Source: an uncultured Halobacteriovorax sp. | GTDB lineage: Bacteria > Bdellovibrionota > Bacteriovoracia > Bacteriovoracales > Bacteriovoracaceae | Assembly (NCBI GenBank): GCA_913061265.1 | Contig: CAJXVS010000002.1 | Location: forward strand, 1 to 64,000 | Length of the DNA stretch: 64,000 bases | Reading direction: 5' to 3' | In this document: piece by piece, positions 49,641 to 56,788 of the stretch | How positions within the stretch are numbered: position 1 is the stretch's first letter | Layout of the letters: each line of letters opens with the position of its first letter | Program-made: the position numbers and the translations under genes | The notes under the pieces: model-generated | Told to the model about the DNA's origin: nothing | What the model saw: the letters and a program-made list of their open reading frames with translations, nothing else | The model's database searches: none

Positions 49641-52214
49641 TTGCAGGTTCGTTTATTTACCATATTTATTCTTTTAATTAGTTCATGTTCGATGAATCAG
49701 TGGAGTATTGGACCCTCAAGCAGAAGAGAGATTTCTTCCCGCGCTCCAGCCAGTAGTGTCAATGACCCTGCTCTCTATGCTCAGGCCCTGGCCTATATGG
49801 AAGAGAGAAGTATTAGCGTGGGCTGTTGTGGTGTAGGTGACTATGTCTCTGCTGCTAGGCAAATCAAAAATGTTCATCAACTAGAAGTTTTAAAGTTTTG
49901 GATGAGTATGGATGGGGGGCGCTATAGTTTACGCTCTTCTAGAGCTTCATGGTGGTTATCTATAAATGTAAGAAGTAGTAACCAGGCCATACTGGCTAAG
50001 AAGGCCATGCATCTTCCTGTCAAAAACTATTCCCATAATAAAGGAAATAGAGAAAGTATTATCGAAGCGTTTAAAGAGATAATCTTTTCTTCAAGTACTT
50101 GGGAGAGAGTCCAGTACACAGAGAAGCTTTTAAACGATGGCTTTGTTCCTTATAAGAGTAAAGAAATTCATGAAAAGATTGTGGGAGCCATTCAAGGTGA
50201 AGAAGGTCTCAGAATTGCTTTTGAATATTATGAAAAAGGAATTTCTTCTGAACTAAATGAACTGATCGAAGAATTAGGGAAAGTCGATGAAGCCGGTGGG
50301 CTTGAAGAGTTCAATAGGAAGATTAATCAATTAGATATAGCTCATGGCAAAAAAGAAAAACGTCTCGTTAATTTTTTCATGCATGAGGTCCCTAAAGAAG
50401 GTAAGCGAGAGGGGAAAATAGAGGGGAAGTTAGTCGATATTATAGAATCTTTTTCACCTTCAAAGTTAAGCCGAATTATGGATCCTCCAACCGATGGGGA
50501 AGGGCTTAGTCCAACAGAAAAATGGCTTGCCAAGAGGATGGCCATTTTTCAAGAGCAAGCTGGAAAGTCGTCAAAGCTCGGATTAAGCGAGAGCTTAGCT
50601 ATGAGGGATAAGATGAGATCTGGCGTTAGGCTGACAGATTCGGAGTATGACAAATTACGAAGTCTTGATAGCGACTCAGCATTTTCTAAAATTTTTTACA
50701 ACGCAGTTGTAAAAGAAAAAAAAGATGAGATATCTGAAATTGATAAGGCCGTAAAAAACTATTTAAACTCAAGCCAACTCAATATCACGCCAGAGCATTA
50801 TAATAAATTCTTCAATCAATTAATTCCTGCTTATGTAGAAGATCTTCCAACTAAAAATAAAGAAAGTATTCTTCACGACTTAATTAAAATTGGACCTGAA
50901 GCTACAGAGAAGCAACAGTTTGAGGCGGTCGTACAAAATAGTGGTCCTGAGTTTCAAAAGCTTTTGCAAATGCTCTCAAGACAAGATGGGTTAGGTGATG
51001 ACTTCGCCGACATCCTAAAAAAACTTGAATCCAATATTAAAGAAACCCCTTTCACAGAAGTTGAAAAATTCTTAATTCAAGAATTTGGCGAACTTTATCC
51101 AAGCCGACTTAAAATTTTAAATAAACATCCTCTAGGAGTAGGGACTATGGCCCAAACTTACAGAGGAGAGATGTTAAACGAAGCTAATATTTGGGAACCA
51201 GTTGCTGTTCGTGTTCTTAAGCCTGAAATAGAAGAGGCTGTTGAGACAGACTATAAGCTTTTACAAAAGCATGTCAGCGACATCGAAGTTATGCCAGAGA
51301 TGAGAGGAACTTTATTTGAGCATTTTGGAAATGTTCTTGAAAGGCTCCATAACACAATTCGAGGTGAGCTTAATACTGGAGAGACGGGGCTTAATCAAAT
51401 TTCTGGTTCAAAGTATTATGGGCCTAGGCCTCACTTAGGAGACTTAAGCGATATAAAATCAATCGTACCCTATACGCCAAAGGTTATCCACTCTGATAAT
51501 AATAAGTCAGGTCTTCTGATTCAAGAATTAGTTAACGGAGAGCCTTTTGAGATTTTTTTCAAAGTTAGACCAGCCGCGACTAAAGTTTCAGTTGTAGAAG
51601 ATATGGCCAAGTTATGGTTGCGAGAGGCCATCTTCATCTCGGGTTTTCATCACGCTGATCTTCATCAGGGAAATATGCTTTTTAAAGAACTAAATAATAA
51701 TAAAATCGAAGTTCAATTTTTAGATTATGGTATGGCCAAAACATTGAACAAGGACGAGCGTAAGGCACTTATTATGCTTGGAAAAGCTCTCAAGGATAAT
51801 AACCTTGAATCCGCCATAAAGATTACTACTTCAAGTATTATAGATTCAAAAAATACCGCGAGTATCAAAAGCATAGCGAGCGAATTCTTTTCTAGCCCCA
51901 ATAGAGAAGTTAAAGAGTTTTTGGAATTTCTCATTTCTAAAAATGTGTTAATCAAAGAAGAACTCGTAAGTTTTAATAGGGGATTATGGCTAATTTCTCA
52001 GCTTCTAGAGAATGCTAAATCATCGATTCTTATCGAAGACCTTCTAGAAGAGATGACAAAGGAGCTTGCAGGAATTGATGCTAAGAACAGGTTCAAGATC
52101 TTCAATAAGACTAAAGACTGGGTCGACCTGACTCCATTTTCTAAAAAAGAGCTTCTAAAACTTGGAAAAGAAAAAGCTGGAAGCTGCTCACAATTAATCA
52201 AAATGATGTTTTAA
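49641..52214 (+). CDS. Predicted lipoprotein with ABC1/UbiB-like kinase domain
   Basis: An 857-residue protein starting MQVRLFTIFILLISSCSMNQ, a lipoprotein signal with Cys16. Residues 17-420 are helical and of no known family. From about residue 435 the ABC1/UbiB/COQ8 domain can be followed: GPEFQKLLQML in place of IKxGQ (Lys440), GVGTMAQTYRG for the Ala-rich loop, VAVRVLKP with Arg524 where VAVKV has Lys, HHADLHQGNM (His671, Asp673), and FLDYGMA with Asp695. ABC1 kinases are normally cytoplasmic or matrix-facing; export would be unusual. The start is TTG at 49641 with GGTGGGAAG just upstream. Confidence 0.72.
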   Translation: MQVRLFTIFILLISSCSMNQWSIGPSSRREISSRAPASSVNDPALYAQALAYMEERSISVGCCGVGDYVSAARQIKNVHQLEVLKFWMSMDGGRYSLRSSRASWWLSINVRSSNQAILAKKAMHLPVKNYSHNKGNRESIIEAFKEIIFSSSTWERVQYTEKLLNDGFVPYKSKEIHEKIVGAIQGEEGLRIAFEYYEKGISSELNELIEELGKVDEAGGLEEFNRKINQLDIAHGKKEKRLVNFFMHEVPKEGKREGKIEGKLVDIIESFSPSKLSRIMDPPTDGEGLSPTEKWLAKRMAIFQEQAGKSSKLGLSESLAMRDKMRSGVRLTDSEYDKLRSLDSDSAFSKIFYNAVVKEKKDEISEIDKAVKNYLNSSQLNITPEHYNKFFNQLIPAYVEDLPTKNKESILHDLIKIGPEATEKQQFEAVVQNSGPEFQKLLQMLSRQDGLGDDFADILKKLESNIKETPFTEVEKFLIQEFGELYPSRLKILNKHPLGVGTMAQTYRGEMLNEANIWEPVAVRVLKPEIEEAVETDYKLLQKHVSDIEVMPEMRGTLFEHFGNVLERLHNTIRGELNTGETGLNQISGSKYYGPRPHLGDLSDIKSIVPYTPKVIHSDNNKSGLLIQELVNGEPFEIFFKVRPAATKVSVVEDMAKLWLREAIFISGFHHADLHQGNMLFKELNNNKIEVQFLDYGMAKTLNKDERKALIMLGKALKDNNLESAIKITTSSIIDSKNTASIKSIASEFFSSPNREVKEFLEFLISKNVLIKEELVSFNRGLWLISQLLENAKSSILIEDLLEEMTKELAGIDAKNRFKIFNKTKDWVDLTPFSKKELLKLGKEKAGSCSQLIKMMF

Positions 52215-52284
52215 ATTCTCCTTCCTTGTGACGCGTTGATCATTAATGGTCATTCTAAGAAGAGTAAAATAGAATCATAACTCG

Positions 52285-54228
52285 ATGAACGCTTTAAAAT
52301 ACCGACATGATGTGGATGGATTAAGGGCCATAGCGGTTCTCTCTGTCCTAATTTTTCATATATCTGAAAAGTTCCTCCCAAATGGATACTTGGGTGTGGA
52401 TATCTTTTTTGTTATCTCTGGATTCGTTGTTACCCGCTCATTATTGAATAAAGGAGACTTTGATAATGGCCTAATTTTCTTTACTAAGTTTATCTCTGCC
52501 CGAATCAAACGACTCTTCCCGGCCCTCTTTCTGATCTTGGTCTTTACCATTTTAATCACCGTGCTCTTTATTCCGGCCGTCGATAACCATCAAAGAGATT
52601 TCTTGAAAACCGGAAGGTACGCATTCTTTGGTTTCTCCAATATGTTTCTTCTAAAGTCGAGTACTGGCTACTTTGGAAACCTATCCGCCATCAATCCTTT
52701 TACCCATACCTGGTCTCTCGGCGTAGAAGAACAATTCTATCTTCTCTACTCCCTTCTTTTTACTTTCAGTTTAAGAGCAGGTTTTAAAAAAAACTTAAAC
52801 CGTTTTAAGTGGCTCCTCTTTATCTTAAGCTCAGCCTCACTCATCGGATTTCTATTCTATAGTCATGAAAATGTAGACTACGCCTTTTATTTGATGCCCC
52901 TTCGTTTTTGGGAACTGGGAATTGGCTGCCTTCTCAATTTCATCTCATTCAAAGCTGATAAGAAACAATCTCTTTTTGCTTGGATCTCTCTCATCTTGAT
53001 GGGATCTCTTTTTTTTATAGGACTCGATAAATCTTATACTCTCAATATTTTAGCAGTGCTTTCAACGGCAACGGCTATCCTTTGCGTCCCTAAGAATACT
53101 TTCTTACAGAACTTTCTTACAACCGCTCCCATGCAATACATAGGAAAACTTTCCTATTCTCTCTATCTTTGGCATTGGCCAATTTTAGTTTTCGCTAAAT
53201 GGAACCTGCCTTTTAACTTCATCACTATTATAAGCCTAGGCCTTATTATTTTTGCTCTCTCTCATTTAACTTTTCATCTTGTAGAGACACCTCTTCGAAA
53301 GAAAGCATGGGGAAAGAAAGATTTTCATACTGTTCTTATAGGCCTTCTTCTGATCGGAGTTTGTCTCGGAGGATTAGATTTAATGGTGAAGAACAGAAAG
53401 AAGCTCTACTTAGGGGATGGCTATAATATCAACACAATGAACTGCGAAAAAGTTGGCGCTGAATTCTTACTCATTGGTGATAGTCACGCTACTGCTTTGA
53501 ATCCTGGAGTCTATAGTGCAACTAAGGGCGATTGCCATTTCGGCCGTCAGCTCTATCTTTTCGGCTTCAACACTTCAAGCCTAACGGATAAGGTTCTAAA
53601 GAAGCCCCTCAGAACCGTTCTTTTTCAAGACCCGGAACCTCTCAAGAATTATATAAGAAACAATTCCCCAAAGAAGGTCGTCATCTCTCATTACCTAAAA
53701 ATGGCCTTCTCAGACCCGGCCCTTTCTCATAAGAGCAGTGATTGGTTAGTAGGGAATTATAAAACCCATGATGGGCAGGTCATTAATAATAGAGCAGAGG
53801 CCCTAGAGTATTTTACAAAAAGAATTGAAGACCTAGCAAAAACTTTTCCAAAGGTCTTATTCTCAATCATCCTCCCGCTTCCCGATTTTAACTGGGTAAG
53901 CGCAGGGGGCGTTCGCCAAGGCGCCTGTCAAAAAGAATGGTTCAGGCCTTATCCAAAAGAGCTCCCAAGATGCCAAAGCTTTCTTAAGCCAGCTTTAGAA
54001 AAAGTAAGCTCTATCAAAGAAGTTAATTCTAAAACCTATTCAAGTTTAGAGAAGCTCTCTAGTCGCTTCCCCAACATCTACCTCGCGAATCCTCTACCAA
54101 TCCTGTGCGAAGGAGAAACATGCTCAACTCAGATCAAAGGAGTTGGCGTCGCTTACAGAGACGATGATCATTTGAATGTGAACGGGGCGGTTTTTCTTAT
54201 GGAAGGGCTTGGGGATTTGTATAAATAA
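52285..54228 (+). CDS. OafA/YrhL-type acyltransferase with SGNH domain
   Basis: A 647-residue fusion. Residues 1-370 are the acyltransferase-3 membrane domain, beginning YRHDVDGLRAIAVLSVLIFH and GYLGVDIFFVISGFV, with HTWSLGVEEQFYLLY. A periplasmic SGNH domain follows with GDSHAT near residue 398 and DDDHLN near residue 632. This architecture O-acetylates surface polysaccharide, LPS or peptidoglycan: the membrane part passes acetyl groups to the SGNH part. The target glycan is unknown; the GT-C-like protein upstream may belong to the same surface system. Confidence 0.93.
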   Translation: MNALKYRHDVDGLRAIAVLSVLIFHISEKFLPNGYLGVDIFFVISGFVVTRSLLNKGDFDNGLIFFTKFISARIKRLFPALFLILVFTILITVLFIPAVDNHQRDFLKTGRYAFFGFSNMFLLKSSTGYFGNLSAINPFTHTWSLGVEEQFYLLYSLLFTFSLRAGFKKNLNRFKWLLFILSSASLIGFLFYSHENVDYAFYLMPLRFWELGIGCLLNFISFKADKKQSLFAWISLILMGSLFFIGLDKSYTLNILAVLSTATAILCVPKNTFLQNFLTTAPMQYIGKLSYSLYLWHWPILVFAKWNLPFNFITIISLGLIIFALSHLTFHLVETPLRKKAWGKKDFHTVLIGLLLIGVCLGGLDLMVKNRKKLYLGDGYNINTMNCEKVGAEFLLIGDSHATALNPGVYSATKGDCHFGRQLYLFGFNTSSLTDKVLKKPLRTVLFQDPEPLKNYIRNNSPKKVVISHYLKMAFSDPALSHKSSDWLVGNYKTHDGQVINNRAEALEYFTKRIEDLAKTFPKVLFSIILPLPDFNWVSAGGVRQGACQKEWFRPYPKELPRCQSFLKPALEKVSSIKEVNSKTYSSLEKLSSRFPNIYLANPLPILCEGETCSTQIKGVGVAYRDDDHLNVNGAVFLMEGLGDLYK

Positions 54229-54239
54229 AAATGTGAGTG

Positions 54240-55007
54240 CTACTCTTCTACGACGATCAAAGACCACATCTTTTTTGAGCCCTTAGCATTTTTAATCCTA
54301 AGCGAATTCTTGTTATCAAAGTACTCTTGGCCAGAGTCTCGAATGAATTTATTAGCGGTCTCTAAGCTCTTACACTTTAAAATAATATTCTTAAAATAAT
54401 TAACTGAACCTTTTTTTATAAAGAGGTAGGTGCCATCACTAAGTCTTGTCTTTTCTTTGAGTTTTTTTCCAAGAAGAGTTTCTAAATAAAGATGTGCCTT
54501 ATCAGTCAAGACTAGATCAAGACCATAGATACCATAAACAGTGTTTGCATGTTTAGGAGCCAGCTTTGCTTTCTTCTTCCTAGAAGAATGTTCTTCATAC
54601 TCAGTAAACCAAGTATAGATGTTTCTCATGGGCGGGTTTAAAAGAGTGATCATATTCCAGCCAGGGAGCTTATCTGTGCTGTTCTTTTTCCAGTCGTAGT
54701 TCTTATGAAAAAAATGAGCTTTTAGTTTCTTAGAAATCTTCTTATAAAAGCTCTCAAGGTTTTCTTTATAGCCAAGAGATAATCCCGCAGCGTTGAAAGA
54801 CTTCCCACCTTTACCTACCCTGACAAATTCTAAATAAGCCTTTCCGCGATTAGTATTTCCCTCTAATTCAATAAAGCGGCAATGGGCCTTGCCTGGATGC
54901 TCAACTTTCATATCACTTAAGGTAAAACCAAGCTTTCCGAGTCTTTTAAAAAAATGGTGGTTAGGGTCTTCGTTGAATGCGTGGTCGAAAAAAATCTTTT
55001 TGAACAT
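54240..55007 (-). CDS. VOC/glyoxalase-like domain protein
   Basis: A 255-residue protein. The start FFDHAFNEDPNHHFF followed by LGFTLSDMKVEHPGKAHCRFIEL and AYLEFVRV resembles the glyoxalase-like PF13468 group, with His and Glu as possible metal ligands; a second half from residue about 150 (YGIYGLDLVL) may repeat the fold. The reaction is unknown. The ATG at 55007 is chosen because it starts the first strand; no good ribosome binding site is seen. Before the tRNA-Glu insertion this gene would have lain directly after the tRNA terminator. Confidence 0.62.
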   Translation of the reverse strand: MFKKIFFDHAFNEDPNHHFFKRLGKLGFTLSDMKVEHPGKAHCRFIELEGNTNRGKAYLEFVRVGKGGKSFNAAGLSLGYKENLESFYKKISKKLKAHFFHKNYDWKKNSTDKLPGWNMITLLNPPMRNIYTWFTEYEEHSSRKKKAKLAPKHANTVYGIYGLDLVLTDKAHLYLETLLGKKLKEKTRLSDGTYLFIKKGSVNYFKNIILKCKSLETANKFIRDSGQEYFDNKNSLRIKNAKGSKKMWSLIVVEE

Positions 55008-55023
55008 GAAATGATTATAACCG

Positions 55024-55086
55024 AAGGCAAAAAAAAAGCCCCACAAACGTGAGGCTTTATTTTAAATTGGTACTCCCAAGGGGATT
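55024..55086. repeat. 63-bp repeat, distal copy (attachment-site duplication)
   Basis: Identical over all 63 bases to 56364-56426. It contains the terminator hairpin (55035-55058) and, at 55068-55086, the last 19 bases of tRNA-Glu including CCA. The rest of the tRNA is missing here. The two copies bound 1.28 kb of unrelated sequence, as left by site-specific integration into the 3' end of a tRNA gene. Confidence 0.9.
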
Positions 55087-55160
55087 ATCAGCAACAGATT
55101 ACTAACCATCCAGAACTATTAGCTTTTTCAGGAATATCAACAGTTTGCCCCTGTTTTCGT

Positions 55161-55222
55161 TTCATCTCAGTTCATCATATTTCATCTGATTTCAGGTGTG
55201 GCCGTGAGCAAAGTGTGAGCAA
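55161..55222. repeat. 10-bp phased TTCATC repeats and GTGAGCAA pair at element end
   Basis: TTCATC occurs at 55161, 55171 and 55181 and TTCA again at 55191, exactly one helical turn apart. GTGAGCAA occurs at 55204 and 55215. They lie 75-135 bases inside the element boundary, where tyrosine recombinase arm sites or excisionase sites are usually found. No integrase gene remains. The rest of 55087-55285 has no gene I can support. Confidence 0.5.
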
Positions 55223-55285
55223 CTAGTAGATATGAAGTTGATGATTAGTTGCTAACACTCTTCGATAAAGGACATTGTTAGGGAA

Positions 55286-55921
55286 TTATCTTAAACTTGA
55301 TATATATGTTTCAATGTCATTTAAAAGTTTCCTTAACTGGCGAAGTTGTAGATTATGTGTCTTTATGGGCTCAGGTATTTCGGTTTCGATAGTTTCTAGT
55401 AAGTTTATAAATGATCTCAATTTACTAGAGTACTTCAAGTAACAAAAATTAATCATAGGAACTTTATCGTCTAAGTCATATTCCTTTAAAAGATCTAAGA
55501 AGTATGAGAAATGAAAAATAAAGGTGATAATTAAGTTAAAATTGAAAATGAAACCTTTAGGGTCAAGTTTTGCTGCATAAGCTAGTCTTTGTATAGCAAG
55601 TTCGCCCTCATAGGTTTTAGTAATTCCATTCCGGTCTCTGAACGAAATAGTTGTACTCTTCGTAATTTCGTAAATTTCCCGATTGATCAAATCAATTTTG
55701 CTTCTTATTCTGTTTTCAGAATTGATTTGGTTTTGTTCATATATAGTAAAGGAGGCAATTAGTAATGATATAAAGGCTGCAAGCCCTGAAACAATGGTAG
55801 CGGCTTCGACGAAACTCAAGCTATTTTGAGAGTAGGCTATCCCAAGGAAAAGAGTCATTAGAAATATACTGAGGAATGCCACTGTTGTTAGATCTTTTGA
55901 ACTTAGGCGTATTTTATTCAT
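55286..55921 (-). CDS. Membrane protein carried by the tRNA-Glu element
   Basis: A 211-residue protein with two adjacent N-terminal transmembrane helices (TTVAFLSIFLMTLFLGIAY and EAATIVSGLAAFISLLIASF) followed by a cytoplasmic helical domain of about 140 residues. This layout resembles putative phage abortive-infection membrane proteins, but the similarity is by general form only and no family is claimed. The ATG at 55921 is supported by GGAG at 55930-55933, 8 bases upstream; an ATG at 55969 is in frame. Codon use looks more AT-rich than the neighbours. It is the only sizeable gene inside the repeat-bounded element. Confidence 0.62.
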   Translation of the reverse strand: MNKIRLSSKDLTTVAFLSIFLMTLFLGIAYSQNSLSFVEAATIVSGLAAFISLLIASFTIYEQNQINSENRIRSKIDLINREIYEITKSTTISFRDRNGITKTYEGELAIQRLAYAAKLDPKGFIFNFNLIITFIFHFSYFLDLLKEYDLDDKVPMINFCYLKYSSKLRSFINLLETIETEIPEPIKTHNLQLRQLRKLLNDIETYISSLR

Positions 55922-56000
55922 CGATAAATCTCCAATTCTCAATAAATTTCTTATGAAATATTCTACCATGCAATATCGTTTATTGAGGTAGAATTAGTTT

Positions 56001-56087
56001 ATGGAAGTGAAATTACTTAAATTTTGGCAAGCAGGTGTTTCAAGCTCCGAAGTAGGAGAAGCTGTCTCTAAAGTAGCTGATGAATAA
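56001..56087 (+). CDS. Possible 28-codon ORF in the element
   Basis: ATG at 56001 preceded by GAGGTAG, 28 codons ending SKVADE, stop at 56085-56087, then a hairpin (56089-56110). It might be a remnant of a small DNA-binding protein or not coding at all. The rest of 55970-56407 holds hairpins and repeats only. Confidence 0.25.
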   Translation: MEVKLLKFWQAGVSSSEVGEAVSKVADE

Positions 56088-56088
56088 A

Positions 56089-56110
56089 AAAAGGGTACGT
56101 GATACCTTTT
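56089..56110 (+). terminator. Weak hairpin after the small ORF
   Basis: AAAAGGGTA and TACCTTTT pair with one bulged G around CGTGA. It could be a weak bidirectional terminator. The AAAAAAGGGTAC part recurs at 56346-56357. Confidence 0.3.
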
Positions 56111-56226
56111 CAAAAGAAGACCACTCAAAGGTGAAAAACATTAAGTAAAATGCGATGAATAAGTGCATTTAAGAGTTGGGTTAAATATATTCTCAGAAAA
56201 ATCAGTTCAGAATTGGATTGAAGTTT

Positions 56227-56274
56227 CTGGTGTGGGGGCTTTCCCTGCAAGTTAAGCCAATTCCACCACACCAG
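56227..56274. other. Two-stage inverted repeat (possible structured RNA or site)
   Basis: CTGGTGTGG (56227-56235) and CCACACCAG (56266-56274) are exact inverted copies enclosing GGCTT (56237-56241) and AAGCC (56254-56258). Together they would form a long stem with an internal loop. It is within the tRNA-Glu element; function unknown. Confidence 0.4.
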
Positions 56275-56338
56275 TTTCTTAATTATAGTTCATAAAATAT
56301 TTGAAACTCAATGGCTTTTTCGTTTTAGCAAGTGACCA

Positions 56339-56366
56339 GGTACCTAAAAAAGGGTACCTAAAAAAG
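56339..56366. repeat. Two tandem copies of a 14-bp unit with GGTACC
   Basis: GGTACCTAAAAAAG is repeated exactly at 56339-56352 and 56353-56366, abutting the attachment repeat. The preceding GTGACCA makes it look like a partial REP-type palindrome. Confidence 0.7.
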
Positions 56367-56426
56367 GCAAAAAAAAAGCCCCACAAACGTGAGGCTTTAT
56401 TTTAAATTGGTACTCCCAAGGGGATT
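56364..56426. repeat. 63-bp repeat, tRNA-proximal copy (attachment-site duplication)
   Basis: Identical to 55024-55086. This copy is continuous with the intact tRNA-Glu gene; identity stops at 56427 inside the T-arm. Confidence 0.9.
56369..56398 (-). terminator. Terminator of the tRNA-Lys/tRNA-Glu operon
   Basis: On the minus strand AAAGCCTCAC, GTTT loop, GTGGGGCTTT (one G.U) forms a 10-bp stem followed by nine T (56377-56369), ten bases after the tRNA CCA. Confidence 0.92.
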
Positions 56427-56485
56427 CGAACCCCTGTTACCGCCGTGAAAAGGCGGTGTCCTAGACCAGGCTAGACGATGGGAGC
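56408..56485 (-). tRNA. tRNA-Glu (anticodon TTC)
   Basis: A 78-nt tRNA. Acceptor GCTCCCA/TGGGAGT, anticodon stem CCGCC/GGCGG enclosing TTTTCAC gives anticodon TTC, T-arm AGGGGTTCGAATCCCCT, CCA encoded. It is the target of the integration event described at 55024-56426 and remains intact. Confidence 0.96.
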
Positions 56486-56581
56486 ATTATTTGGACTACT
56501 TCTTGAGATTAACTAGTAACTTCAAGAGCTAGTCCAAAAATGGTTTGCTCGCAAAAGCTAGTACCAATTTGGTGTTTTTAA

Positions 56582-56658
56582 TGGTGAACCCTCTGTGACT
56601 CGAACACAGGACCCTCTCCTTAAAAGGGAGATGCTCTAACCAACTGAGCTAAGGGTCC
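56582..56658 (-). tRNA. tRNA-Lys (anticodon TTT)
   Basis: A 77-nt tRNA. Acceptor GGACCCT/AGGGTTC, D-arm with AGCTCAGTTGGTTAGAGC, anticodon stem TCTCC/GGAGA enclosing CTTTTAA gives TTT, T-arm TGTGTTCGAGTCACA, CCA encoded. It is first in a two-tRNA operon with tRNA-Glu, 96 bases apart. Confidence 0.96.
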
Positions 56659-56678
56659 ACATTTAAAACGTAAGATGG

Positions 56679-56707
56679 AATTTAATGTCCCTCGCCTTTT
56701 TTGTCAA
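56679..56707 (-). promoter_or_regulatory. Promoter of the tRNA-Lys/tRNA-Glu operon
   Basis: On the minus strand TTGACA (56707-56702), a 17-base spacer and TAAATT (56684-56679) precede tRNA-Lys by 20 bases. Confidence 0.7.
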
Positions 56708-56788
56708 TTTGAAATGTAAGCAATTTAGACAGTTATTGAGAAAAAATCTTGCGCATCGAGTGATAGCTTACTAGATTGGCACCTCAAA

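Noticed and set aside
55087-55285. Possible integrase C-terminal remnant at the element end
   Set aside because: All three minus-strand frames are broken by stops within short distances and none shows the His-x-x-Arg or Tyr motifs of tyrosine recombinases.
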